Of a DNA stretch of 64,000 bases, positions 22,431-33,261 are shown in pieces. Position 1 is the stretch's first letter, and the number at the start of each line of letters is the position of its first letter. Source of the stretch: Takakia lepidozioides (lineage: Eukaryota > Streptophyta > Takakiopsida > Takakiales > Takakiaceae). The DNA lies in the NCBI GenBank assembly GCA_030704615.1, contig CM060731.1, forward strand, positions 33,604,001 through 33,668,000, read 5' to 3'. The notes below the pieces were generated by a model. The model was not told the origin of the DNA. It ran no database searches and worked only from the letters and a program-made list of their open reading frames with translations. Position numbers and translations under genes: made by a program.

Positions 22431-22665
22431 GCAAGTTTTTTTTTTAATTTATTTATTTAAAAGGGAAACACCTGGGAGCGACAGCTCACAAATCAGGCCC
22501 CTTAGTAGTGAGAGGAGAAAATAACCTCTTTCATTTATGCGCCATGAGGCGAATGAGTGGGACACCGCCCAAGAACCATACCACACCCATCAGTAGCAAG
22601 ATTTGACCCCAAACACATTTGGATGGCACTCAGTGCACTTAACCAACTAAGCTGCTGACTGTTGG
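22431..22665 (-). mobile_element. tRNA-derived SINE, about 230 bp
   Basis: Read on the minus strand it starts near CAGTCAGCAGC. It has a pol III A box (GCTTAGTTGG, 22,645-22,654) and, about 40 bases later, a B box-like GGGGTCAAATCTT (22,598-22,610). It then has a body ending GAGCTGTCGCTCCCAGG and an A/T-rich tail (AAATAAATAAATTAAAAAAAA). Such elements are copied by the reverse transcriptase of a LINE. The same start and end occur in the copy at 42,350-42,461. I could not find a clear target duplication here. Confidence 0.75.
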
Positions 22666-22908
22666 TTGTTTGTTGAAGTTTGTTGTTGTTTTCCTTTACT
22701 ACTTAAGCTCACCCAACCAAGGCTTTTTAGTGGGAAATTTTCGCCCGATTTCAACCTCAAAAAATAAATGGAGTAGGTATTCTGTCGCAAATTCCCTGTT
22801 CTGTTGTGGATGAAATCGCCAAATTTCTCCAAATTAAAAAATCAATTATGGATGAATTTGCCAAATATGGATTATATAAATGGATTAAAGTACAGAGGTG
22901 GATGAATT

Positions 22909-23470
22909 TCAGTAGATGAACACCGCTATTTTTTGCAAAACTCTGTAGCCACTCGTGATGTTTCCAGATGAGTCTATGTCAGAGCGTGATTGCAATTGAT
23001 CCATTATCCATTTGATCTTGAGTTTGTGATTTCTTGTTATGAGCATGTCATCTATATAAAAGACCAAGATTACTAGCTTCCCTCCTTCATTAATATAGTA
23101 CAAATTGTAATCAGAATTGCTACATTGCAATCCTCGTGACTGGGGTAACTATCTACTTTCTGGTACCAAGCTCGACGAGCTTCAGGCCATAGCTAGAGGG
23201 CCTTGTTCAGTCTGCATACCTTGTGTTTCACTTCCTTGAACCATGAAGCCTTCGGGTTGACTCATAAATACCTTCTCTTGAAGATCGTCATTTAGGAAGG
23301 CAGTTGTCACAGTTGATTCCTTGTTGTTGCTCAAAACCTCTCACCACAAGCCGTGCTTTGAAGATGTTTGGCTGGTTGTCAGAACCCTCCTTCAATTTAT
23401 ACACCCACTTCGTTGAAAATTGGACGCTTACCTTCTGGAAGATCTATTAAGGTCCAATGTATGATTTTTG
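22909..23470 (-). pseudogene. Ty1/copia reverse transcriptase fragment
   Basis: Minus-strand frames read KARLVVRGFEQQQGI (about 23,370), VTTAFLNDDLQEKVFMSQPEGF (about 23,300-23,235, shown here only as a pattern), NKALYGL-like residues near 23,200, and ILVFYIDDMLIT at about 23,050. The last is the Y-x-D-D catalytic box of copia RT. The order is right, but several frame changes and a stop make it a dead copy. It abuts the methyltransferase-bearing element on its right in the opposite sense. Confidence 0.8.
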
Positions 23471-23599
23471 TCGATAGATGACATCTTAGACTCGCAGTTG
23501 TCCACTTGGGGGAAGCTAGCAACTTGAAAGAACGTAAGTGGTTCATCAGTTTCTGTGATTGCATTCACAAGAAAATCGTCCAAATAACGAGGTCGGCTT

Positions 23600-24943
23600 T
23601 TTGGCGAGTGAACCTCATGCCCACATTGGCTGTATTCTTAGGGGTGGTGGCTCGGGGTGGTGAGCTCTTGGAGGGCAATAGCCATGCAGATGATAGGCCA
23701 CCACCTGATGAGGAAACAATTGGCTACAAGGCTGATTTGCTTCCTCATGTGCCTGTTCATATTCCACTGTGGGATACAGTTGGGAATTTACATCGAGTAG
23801 CAGGTGAATGTGTGTACCAAGCATGACATGAGGCCTATCCATTGGCGAGTGAGGGGAATACAATGACATCACCTGGACCTCCTCAGGTAGCTCTTTTGGA
23901 CATAGTGCCCATTACCAAGCAACCACCTGACTCAGGGATTTGTTTGCTAGATATGTTTGGAAGCATGAGCACCGAGCTTGCATGAGTGTTGCAAGCAGGG
24001 ATTACAGTACGCAAGTACTTGTATGTGGAGAAAGATGAGATAACTCGGCGTATTTCTATACGCCACATAGCCTTGCTCACACACCAATATCCTGAGTTGT
24101 TGCCTCTCTCAGCAATTCAAGGGTATCAAAAGGCCTTGCCAGCAGACATTACCTTGCTGGGGGCGGATGATTTGGACCGGCATGGTGCCATTGACTTGAT
24201 GATAGCTAGATGACGTTGCCAATGACAATCTCCCGCAGGTCATGGGAATGGCTTGCATGATGCACGATCGCATTTGTTTTAGGAGATGTTGAGAGTGTTG
24301 CGTGACTTGCAGACGAGGCAAGTGCAACCTCTAGCCTATATCTTGGAGAATGTTCATCTTATAGGGGACTTTCGGGCCAGGGTTATGGCCAGTGTACATC
24401 AGGTGCGGTCTTGGATTGGATCGGCGGTGCTATTAGATATAACAGCAGTGGGATCACGAGCGCATCGACCTAGGTTGTGGTGGACCAATCTTGCACCACC
24501 AGAGTTGTGCAAGAGAGCATATGGTTCCATTCAACGGCCACCCAATCTCACGGTTCAGGGCATTTTGGACCAAGGGAGGCAACCACAAAGGGTGCGACAT
24601 GATGACCGTCCACCTTTGGTGGTGGTCAATAGAGTGGGGCAGCCACGTGCGGCCTTGCCTACAGTCATGAGCTTATCTCATCTCATGCTTTTCGAGACAA
24701 TGGTCTAGGGTTGATTTGGAACAGTACACTACAGCAATTGGTGGAACCCAGTGCGGATGAGCGAGAGCGAGCAATGGGATTTGCCACGGGCACTACAGCT
24801 GTGCCAGCTTTGTTCGAGGTATCACGCCGACATGTATTGGGTCAAGCGATGGATCTAAATTGCTTGACATGGATCATTGGCTTGTGCATGGCTAAGCAAT
24901 GGAGGTTGCAGACAATGGTGACTACTTCTGCATTCCCATTGGG
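23600..24943 (+). pseudogene. C5-cytosine DNA methyltransferase domain in a retroelement
   Basis: Seen in order: motif I as LLDMFGSMSTELA (23,943-23,982), a ligand-binding-like VEKDEITRR, a degenerate motif IV at 24,208-24,230 where the catalytic P-C-Q reads R-C-Q with TGA codons on both sides, motif VI as YILENVHLIGD (ENV present), motif VIII-like SRAHRPRLWW, and motif X-like LGQAMDLNC. In the family the Cys of motif IV attacks cytosine and the ENV Glu assists. The Cys codon remains, but the flanking Pro is lost. Stops at 23,983-23,985 and within motif IV, and a frame change near 24,705, make the copy inactive. DNMT3-like or bacterial-type origin cannot be judged by eye. Confidence 0.7.
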
Positions 24944-24959
24944 GTGAAAGCATGCTAAT

Positions 24960-26560
24960 GTGTACCACTGACCCTCATGAAAATGATTTATTTTTTGGTG
25001 TTGGCGCGTTGTGCCGCGGTGCGTGGAAATGATATGTCCGGATGAAAACCGCGCGATGAAAACGTGATGAAAAGTGGGCACGGCGACGCCATCCCTTGGA
25101 TGCTCGTACACCCTGGTCTCCTCTACGACGGCGTACTAGCCACTGCGCACAGTCTCAGCTAAGAAGCTGACGAGTACCGAGCAGTGATAGTGAGCGCACA
25201 CAAGCTGGAGCTGGAAGGAAGTAACCCTGAAGGATTGGGGCAGAGTAGCTTTGTGAATGTGTAAGTATTCCTACATTATGAGCCATGCCTTAGTATCACC
25301 AATGTCAGATATCTTTCTGGCCTGTAGATGCCAAATGTGCCAGGTATCGGTGCAGGCAGTGATTGTTGACTTGCAAGGCTTGATCTCTCATCTTCTCTAG
25401 CCTTGGCTCGATTGGTTCGTAAGGAGCCTGGTCTTGCGACTCTGCCCATGGTGGCTCTCTCATTGCTGCTCAGTAGCGAGGGCCAAAAAGAATTTGAGGT
25501 AGCCGGGCTTACATTCACTGCAAAAGCCACTTTGGCTTCCATTCTTGATTACATCTATGTTGCATTGAAAGAATCAAAACTTTTATTTTTCACTGTCTCC
25601 TGTTTTTCTCTGGTAGTGTACACTTAGTTTCAGTCTGACTCATATCGGATGGTCGTTAACACTCACCAGCAAAGAGTAGGGTATGCGTAGAGGACGCTGC
25701 AAAAGAGAATGGATGCTGAGCTTTTTGTCACAAAGATGTCACTGCCCAATGACATCAACTCTGCTGTGACTGCCAATCGACGGGTCAGTTGAAGGAGAGA
25801 GCAAAGAGAAATTACCTGTAATAAATTAGAGAATAGTTCTGGTCAGACTGATGAGGTAGGACACCAGCCTGATCCTTGAAAGTTGTAAACATGTTTGGAT
25901 ACAGCTCATCTATCACTCCTGTTGCCTTTACCAAAACACATCAGTTTGCAGGGAACAAACATATTGGGCATATTCTGGCATTTGGCTTGCTACAGGCCTT
26001 GGGGATGTAGCTCCAGCCCTTCAGCGAAAGCAAACGTTGATTCCTTTTGGTATGTTGCTGAGTTTATTCTATGCCTTGACCATTGTACATGCAGTAGAAA
26101 CTTTGCTGAAGGATGGAAAAGTGTTCTCACCACTGAGCATATTGGGCAATCTTTATTTTGGGGGTCATGCATCTGTGGATCTCTCTCTGTCTTTATTCTG
26201 TTTTGTGAGCTCTTGGTTAAGAGGTCTAATGGTACAGAGTAGGATGATATGCAAAATCATGTGCAGATCTGCCTTGTAGTGTGGTCAAGGTTTCTTCCAG
26301 GCCTTTCCATGTGTCTCCCACAATCTGCACGGGCCGCTTCTGAGGTGATTCTTTCTATATTGAGTGACAGGGATCGCAGTAAGCCTTGGGTGAGCAAGTA
26401 CAAGGCACATTTAATAGCACAACACGACACGCTGCTGCAACAACAGACTGAGACCTACACCAAGCTCTACAGCTTCCACCATCTCATCAATGGCAAGTAC
26501 TTCCACATTAGTCTCTACAACCATGATTACCCCAAATGGCCACTCTCTCGTGGTCCAGAT
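24960..26560. other. Left arm of the inserted transposon, no supported gene
   Basis: Plus-strand frames at 25,403-25,627 (with MVALSLLLSSEGQKEF) and 26,249-26,566 (with a Gln-rich segment) have coding-like composition but no recognised motif. They may be remnants of captured DNA. Nothing else seen. Confidence 0.3.
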
Positions 26561-26562
26561 TG

Positions 26563-27819
26563 TTAGCAGTGTTCACCTGCCGGGTCACCAGTTGCGGGCA
26601 TTGCAAAATTATCGCCCACCTCTATAGTAGACACAAGGCTTTCACCCCCAAAGTCCCCATTATCTTCATCTTCTTCAATTGTCGTTGTCCTTGCACAAGT
26701 TGGATTTTTTGGCTGCAAACGGATAAGCTTGAATTCTTGCACATGTGACTTACTGTCACAGTCCTTCTTGTCACCACCATCCACACATACGAGACAGAAG
26801 CAAGACAATTCCTGTTTATTCAATTGGGTGATATCTGTATGGCTTACACTTGACACTGAGTGCATTTTGCGACTGCCAGCCACAGTCTTGCAATCGTGTT
26901 TTTGCCTTCGGTTGATGTCACCCACTTTAACCTCCCAAAATACCCTGTTGACATCTTTTCGTGCATCAGAGTAGGCCAAATGTTGCCTACCCAAACTGCT
27001 TGTCAGAAAACCTACAACATCGTGCGCATTTTGCATCTTCTGTCCATTTGGTTTCAATTGCTCTTTGCGCAATTCCCTCTTCAGCACTGCACCGGCACCA
27101 TCGTGCTCTCCCTTGCCATGACCTGAACCAAAAAAATTCCATAACATTTGACATCCCTCTGGCACGTCAGGTTCCACAGTCAATGATGGGTAGCGGGCCA
27201 CATGGTACCAACCTCGAGCTCCTTTGAACTGACCTGAACAACCATCTGACCAGACCCAATGTAGTGAAGGCATTATCCCCTGCGCCTTGAGATAACACCA
27301 ATGAAGAGCAAATGCATGTTGAACAAATAACGCGTCATGCTTGCGGTCATCCGAAATGTAATAATGGTATTCTTTGAGGATGGGAATTACCCCCACACTG
27401 TCTTCTGTGTATTTCGGGTTATGGCGATACGTGATGTGCACAAGAATTGAAATTTGAAATGAATGCCAGTGCATTTCCTGCACCTCATTCTGTTCCTGAA
27501 AAGCATAGTTCTCAGCAAAGTCAATCACTGAAAGGATTGCCTCCTTAGGAAAATTCAGAAGGCAATTTTTGAAGGCCTTGTCTTGCCATCTAGCCACATA
27601 ATTGTGGGTGACAAATTTGCGTAGCTTGGATTTAAGATAATCCATGAAATAGGCAGCATTGGTTTCCTGGTGGGCCAGTCTCAAAATGGCTTTGTCCTCT
27701 CCATGCTTGTTCTTACCTGCTGCTTGTTTCAAGTAACATCGCCATCGAAAAAGTTGGATGGATTCTGGATCCACTTCCCGTGGGCATACTTTTAAAGATT
27801 CACACCACAAGCACTGCAA
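26563..27819 (-). pseudogene. Transposase-like RNase H-fold protein, catalytic half
   Basis: The open frame of 418 residues contains WVWSDGCSGQFKGARG and, later, WNFFGSGHGKGEHDGAGAVLK. I recall this pair (an Asp in S-D-G-C-x-x-Q-F-K and an H-G-K-G-x-x-D-G block) from a multicopy family of plant and animal transposon-like proteins. It is probably an RNase H-type (DDE/DDD) transposase. A Cys-rich N-terminal part (CLWCESLKVCP) continues the zinc-binding segment of the upstream exon. At about 27,800 the frame shifts from the 27,792-28,058 segment, so the gene is broken. The C-terminal tail is acidic and likely disordered. It sits inside the 24,944-32,212 element. Confidence 0.65.
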
Positions 27820-28170
27820 TCAGCATGTAAGCAACTAGATTTGTGCCACTCATCAGTATCCCCTTTGGGACAGACTACTGCCTGCCAAAGTGCAGTTGTG
27901 CTAGGAAAAGACTGTGTGTGAGCCACACACATCCCAGTAGGTAGGACATCAAGGCTTTCATGCCCACATACCTCAGAACAATGACATGTACACGAGTCAC
28001 CATGGATGCCTTTTATCGCCGATCTCATGTTGTTCCACCCTTGCTTCAATTCCTGCATCTATGTGTGATATTTGCAACAGCAAGTGTTCCTTTCAGTAAG
28101 GCGACGCACGTACCAAGGCTTTAGATACTCAAATGATCTTAGCCCAACCATCAGAGTAGGGTATGTTGTT
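27792..28170 (-). pseudogene. Cys-rich middle part of the transposase-like gene
   Basis: The minus frame reads FEYLKPWYVRRLTERNTCCC, then KYHT, a TAG stop at 28,061-28,059, then MQELKQGWNNMRSAI and a Cys/His-rich stretch (CTCHCSEVCGHES ... HADCSACG). The spacing suggests zinc binding. One nonsense codon and one frameshift (near 27,800) separate it from the catalytic half. Family members are continuous across these points as far as I recall. Confidence 0.55.
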
Positions 28171-28499
28171 TGGAAGCGCGTGTAAAAGTCAAGCTGCAAT
28201 ATCAATCACACAACATGTCAATCACTCCATGATGCATATTGTGCTAGGTTATAATTATGCACATATGCAACTGACTCCTATCTTAATGGGTCACATGACT
28301 ACTTTGATACTAACTCCTGCTCCTACCCTAAGGTGTAACTACTGTGACATTTGCATAATTACTTTATTGTTGCTACTTGAGTCATGCCTTCAGTAGATGA
28401 GTGTAGGAATAAATGGCTGGAGGAGTTACTGGAGGAGTTATATCATGGATGCAGGAATCAGTAGCAATAGCAGTATATAGTTACTGATTGATTATTGCT

Positions 28500-28745
28500 A
28501 CTGAATCCTGCCTTTAGTAATTATTTACTATACTAGTGGTACTGAATCCTGCCTTTAGTAATTACTTACTATACTAGTGGTACTGATTCCTGCCTTTCGC
28601 AATTACTTACTCTACTAGTGGTCCTGATTCCTGCCTTTAGCAATTACTTACTCTACTAGTGGTACTGATTCCTGCCTTTAGCAGTTACTTACTCTACACC
28701 CTAAACTGATTCCTGCGCAGTTACTTACTCTACTAGTGGTACTGA
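28500..28745 (+). repeat. Tandem repeat, 41-bp unit, about six copies
   Basis: The unit ACTGAATCCTGCCTTTAGTA plus AATTATTTACTATACTAGTGGT-like sequence repeats head to tail with a few substitutions. Later copies read ACTGATTCCTGCCTTTAGCA and end TCTACTAGTGGT. One copy is shortened near 28,695-28,715. It lies between coding blocks of the transposase-like gene, possibly in an intron. Confidence 0.9.
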
Positions 28746-29022
28746 TAGCTATCATTAGGATACTGCAGTACTGCACTGACTCCTACAGAACAAGGGCTTT
28801 ATGATGTAGTAGCCCTAGTGAGTGCAACTAACACTTATACAAACCAGGCCATAGTATATATATACTGTAACAACATATATACCTGATCCTGAAAACTTCA
28901 GAGGTCTTGTCCTACCTAGTAAGTAAGTACTCTAACAATGTACAAACTCCTAAAAACGTAAGAACCTTAAAGAAGGCGCGCTTCTGGTCAGTCTAACATG
29001 CTGAAAGCAAACTGTTCAGGAT

Positions 29023-29652
29023 CTATGTAGGTTGCTGAGAAGATGGACATGCAATTGAACACAGAAAAACAACAAGTGTAGAGAGGAGAAACCTGAGACT
29101 CTTGAAGATAGTGTGTGGCACGTGTCTCATAATCTTTTGGCCCCTGCGACGTCGAGTAACATCCTTTTTGTTTGGTGACACCGTGGTTTCTGTTGTCCAC
29201 CACTCTGTTACTAGCGTCTGCACTTCTTTAGTCAATGCATCAGCTCGCTTACTCTCCAATTGCCACAACGGTTGCTCGGACTCATCAAGAAGCCTTCGTC
29301 TATTCATACCTTTTGAAAGCAGCCTGCGATCTACGCCAAGGACCTTCGCAGTCAATCTTACATTCTCAGTGTGGCTGGAAGTTGCCACACTACAAACAAT
29401 GCTCTTGGCTCTAGCAATATCTTTTCTCTGTCTCCCTTTTACTTTGCTCTGCCATTCTCTAATACTATGCAAGGCAATTTGGTTTGCTCTAGCTTCTTTT
29501 GCATCAAGCAATAAGTTAGAAGGCATAAAGGGTGCAAGCTGTGGGTGAGAGAGAACCTTCCCCATCACAATTTTCTTTGAGTCTAATCCACCACCCAAAC
29601 TTGTCAATTCATCTTCAATGACATGCACAATGCTATTCAAGCAGTTACCCAC
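29023..29652 (-). CDS. N-terminal part of the transposase-like gene
   Basis: The 209-residue frame has a basic region with LTAKVLGVDRRLLSKGMNRR, a likely helix-turn-helix, then LVTEWWTTETTVSPNKKDVT and RRRRGQK. The S-P-N-K-K-D-V motif precedes the catalytic part in related proteins as I remember them. It would bind DNA, perhaps the element ends. It is separated from the later parts by about 850 bases holding a tandem repeat and probable introns. The last residues after IFKSLRF may be intron sequence. Confidence 0.5.
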   Translation of the reverse strand: MGNCLNSIVHVIEDELTSLGGGLDSKKIVMGKVLSHPQLAPFMPSNLLLDAKEARANQIALHSIREWQSKVKGRQRKDIARAKSIVCSVATSSHTENVRLTAKVLGVDRRLLSKGMNRRRLLDESEQPLWQLESKRADALTKEVQTLVTEWWTTETTVSPNKKDVTRRRRGQKIMRHVPHTIFKSLRFLLSTLVVFLCSIACPSSQQPT

Positions 29653-30004
29653 TGCTCGTTCGTTCGCGGAAACAACACTCCATATTTATGCCCACTTCCC
29701 TTCTTTTTTTGAATCACGCCTACGCTTCACTTGTTCAGCCTTTCTACTTTGCTCTTCATCACATCTCGCTGCTGCTATCCTACTTCCCTCGCCTGGTCTG
29801 ACCACTCCAGTGCCTCTACGGCTGGCGTTTCTTTTGTTGCCTATGTAGTACGCCACGTACCCCTGGGGCCCTAGGTAGTAAGGTACGCCACACCAGGCCT
29901 ACAAGTCCATAACAGTGTCAGCTACCTCCTCTGCCCTCCCACTATCCACATTGGCAAGAGTCTATTTGACTACCTTGTCCATGCTACTTAGACACAAAAT
30001 CAGC

Positions 30005-31180
30005 TGCTAGGGCTGCAATCCCAATGACAGCCATGGAAAAACAGGCTGAAATGCGTTGAAGAAGTTACCTTGATTAGCAGTGCCTTGTTCTATCAATTTT
30101 GCTGCTGCCACTGCTGTTTGCAGTTGACCATGCCTCCCAGAGATTGAAACCCTACATGCTAAGACCAAGCTGACTCTCCCAATAACCTTGTAAACATCAG
30201 GAAGAAACCACAATAAATCCAGCAACGACCTAACTTACAGAATTCAACATGAAAACTTAGGGACGACTCTGATTACAGGGAAAAACAGGCTGAAATGTGT
30301 TGAAGAAGGAACCTTCATCAGCAGTGCCTTATTCTATCAATTGCGCTGCTGCCGTTGCTGTTTCCAGTTGACCATGTACCCACGCAGTGCAGCAAGCAGA
30401 AAGAGCTCCTCAAATTGGGCCCACCAATCCATTGGCATCTGACTGCCGCACAAAGTTCCAATTCTGAAAATTGCATCTGCTTCTCTCTGTAGTCCGATGG
30501 GCATTCACCTTTTTGTCTCTATTGTCCCACCCTTGACTGAGGTTGGAAAGTGTTCATTCCAACGCTTCTCCTCATCTCTGTTACCTGTTTTTGCCACATC
30601 GGCAGAAACTTGTCAAAGTCACCACCAATGCGCTAACTTGCAGAATTGAATATGCATCTCAAGGCCGAGTCTGATGAGAAGGCAAAACAGGCTGAAATAG
30701 GTTCAAGAAGAAGGTGGCTTCACCACATTGTCCTCGACCTTGTGTCATGACCCATGGACAATTTGACTGACCATCAACCCTAAAGGACCTCTTCTGTGTG
30801 CTACTTGTGTGTGTAGTCAGGTAATCGGATTGGTCTGTGAGAACCACCACGGTGCAACTGAGCAGGCAGATATTGAAACCCTGCCAGCTAACACCAAGCT
30901 GACTCTCCCAACAACCTTGTAAACATCAGCAAGAAACGACCATAAATCAAGCAAAAACCTAACTTACAGAATTCAATATGAAAACTTAGGGACGACTCTG
31001 ATAACAGGGAAAAATAGGCTGAAATGTGTTGAAGAAGGAACCTTCATTGGCAGTGCCTCATTCTATGAATTGCGCTGCTGCCGCTGCTGTTTCCAGTTGA
31101 CCATCTACCCACGCAGTGCAGCAAGCAAAAAGAGCTCCTCAAATTGGGCCCACTAATCCATTCGCATCTGACTCAACATC
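30005..31180 (+). repeat. Duplicated segments in the right arm of the transposon
   Basis: A block at about 30,147-30,430 (with ACCAAGCTGACTCTCCCAA, AACTTACAGAATTCAA and GCAGTGCAGCAAGCA) is repeated at about 30,867-31,180 with few changes, an offset of about 720 bases. A third, more diverged start (ACAGGCTGAAAT..GTTGAAGAAG) lies at 30,042 and a fourth at 30,685. These are direct, partly nested duplications. Confidence 0.85.
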
Positions 31181-32196
31181 AAGCTCCATTCGCATCTGAC
31201 TGCCGCACAAAGGCCAACATCAAGCTCACCTCAATTTCTACTGCTCATGCATGTCAAGATAATGAGGAACCACCCTTAAGACGCCTTCGAATGAAGAACG
31301 ATCACCACGACGCTAAAAAACCATGAGCCATGTCTGTGCTTCTTCCTGAGACCTTCAACTGCCCAGACAGCCATAATCAAGAATGCCACCATCGATCACT
31401 TCGTCTCTCCTCCTCCTCGTACGCACTCCCCGCAATGTCAGAAGAAACTATCACGCCACCAACGCCGTTTTCGTATTACGCTGCCCTAAACCAACCACAT
31501 CCAATCCTTTCATCTATGTGAAACATTTTTCATCCGGTTTCACACTGTCTCGCACCTCTCCATTTTTGAGCTTACAATACTACCTCGACTTCCGTTTGTC
31601 GCCATTTTCTTTCCCCTGATCGCTTCTAGGCCGGGTTTGGTTTGTTCAATGCCTACTTCAATGCTGCAGATGCTCATGTAATTTTTTTGAAATTATCTCA
31701 TATATTGACTATTTTAAAAGAATTTCCAATGAAGGATATCTCATTTGTGAGAACTCCTTTGGGCCTCTAATTCAAAATTAAAGGATCTTGTAGCCATTTC
31801 ATGACATGTCCTAACTTATGCATACCGCAAAGGAGCAAATTCCTATGAGAATGGGCTTTTCTGGTTTTCCAGGTCTACTATCCTTTTTGCATACTTCCAC
31901 ACCTTACATAAGCACATGAAAAATCCCGAGAGGACCCTCACATGCTATGGTGTGCAAATTGAGTCCTAAAGGACTACAACAATTTTAGACATCTGGACCT
32001 TGTGCTATTCAAGACTACTTTAGGACCCTTTACACTTGTCAAATCAAAAAGAATTTTATATGGGCATAACAAGCACTTGAAGGGCTTTCCAATGATATAA
32101 GATTTGTGTGGTTTCATGCTGAACTCAATGTCATAGATTTGGATCAAATGTGCCATCTGCGCTGAAAAACAAATTGTGACATCCTTTTTGGGTCCT
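31180..32196. other. Right end of the transposon, no gene seen
   Basis: Short frames only. The sequence becomes AT-rich toward the terminal inverted repeat. Confidence 0.4.
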
Positions 32197-32212
32197 ATTA
32201 GCATGCTTTCAC

Positions 32213-33260
32213 CCATTGGGTATTATATCCTCTCTGCCAACTGGGACGGTTGAGGCAGTGAGTGGGGGCAAGCACAGGATCATGGAGTGCAAACACCCAT
32301 GGCAGATGTGGGATGAAATGCGGAAAGAGATAGTCATTGGATCTCTCAAGGAGCAATATGAGGAGTGGGGAGAGTCATACACGGAGGATCAGTTGAAGGC
32401 CAAGGTGGCCAAGGTTTTGGAAGAGGTTGTGAATGTTTCTTGCTAAGATGATGTTCTCAAGGTGGCTATGGCGGAGCAAGTGGAGGCTACGCCACAATCA
32501 GGGTGGGCAAACAAGGCCCAAGAGGTTGCTATCTAGCAATCAAAAGATGCGTCTCCTACCTCCAAGCCTGGTGTACCCAAGGTTGCAATCACTGAGGACA
32601 ATTGGGAACCAGATGTTGGACCTATAGTCACCGGAGGAGAGAGACGGAGGATCCAACGATTCCTAAGGGCTTATAGAAATTGTTTTGCCTTCGGTTTGAA
32701 GGATTTGGGGTGTTTGAAGGGCCCGGAGATTCGTATTGATTTGGCAAGTGATACGCCAATTTTTTCGAAGGCCCTACAGGTATAGTGACATGGAGAGGTC
32801 TTTGATCCAGTCACAGACTATAGAGTTGCTCGAAGTTGGATTGGTAGAGTTGCCAGACGGGGAGTATGCCTCGGTAACGGACAGAAAGGAGGATGTGTGG
32901 GGATTACCGTCCTGTGAACCGTCAGACTAAGTCCAATAGATATGTCATACCAACTCCAGAGGAGATCTTTGATGCCATTGGGCATGCAAAGGTGTTTAAC
33001 ACATTGGACTTGCGATCTGGTTACCACCAATTATCAATCAAAGAGGCTGACAAGCAAAAGATGGCATTTTGGGGGATTGACCAACATGAGAAAGATTGCT
33101 TGTACTAATGGCGGTTCCTACTGTTTGGGTTGAAGAATGTTCCTCCAGAGTTTCAGAGGGTTATGGATAGGATTCTCACGGGGCTAGACTTTGTCCGGTG
33201 CTACATTGATGACATCATCGTCTTTAGTGCTACGGTTGAGGAGCATGAGAGACACCTTTA
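32213..33260 (+). pseudogene. Gypsy reverse transcriptase, with stops
   Basis: After a linker (KEQYEEWGESYTEDQL) the plus strand reads RT motifs: RMCGDYRPVNRQT (about 32,890), VFNTLDLRSGYHQL (32,991-33,032), FGLKNVPPEFQRVMDRIL (33,126-33,179) and RCYIDDIIVFS (about 33,197-33,229), the catalytic Y-x-D-D box. Stops at 33,106-33,108 and 33,259-33,261 and at least three earlier breaks show that the copy is dead. Confidence 0.8.
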
Positions 33261-33261
33261 G

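Larger units (their letters stand above)
24944..32212 (-). mobile_element. DNA transposon (KDZ-like or hAT-like size class) with 16-bp TIRs and 8-bp target duplication
   Basis: The left end reads GTGAAAGCATGCTAAT (24,944-24,959). The right end carries its exact reverse complement (32,197-32,212). CCATTGGG lies directly outside both ends (24,936-24,943 and 32,213-32,220), an 8-bp target-site duplication. The 7.27-kb element encodes a transposase-like gene on the minus strand (about 29,652-26,563). 8-bp duplications are known for hAT and for KDZ (Zisupton-type) transposons. The gene does not look like hAT, so a KDZ-like or undescribed superfamily is possible. Confidence 0.85.

Noticed and set aside
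26563-29652. hAT transposase
   Set aside because: The 8-bp duplication would fit, but the protein lacks the hAT C-terminal dimerisation signature and has a different catalytic pattern.
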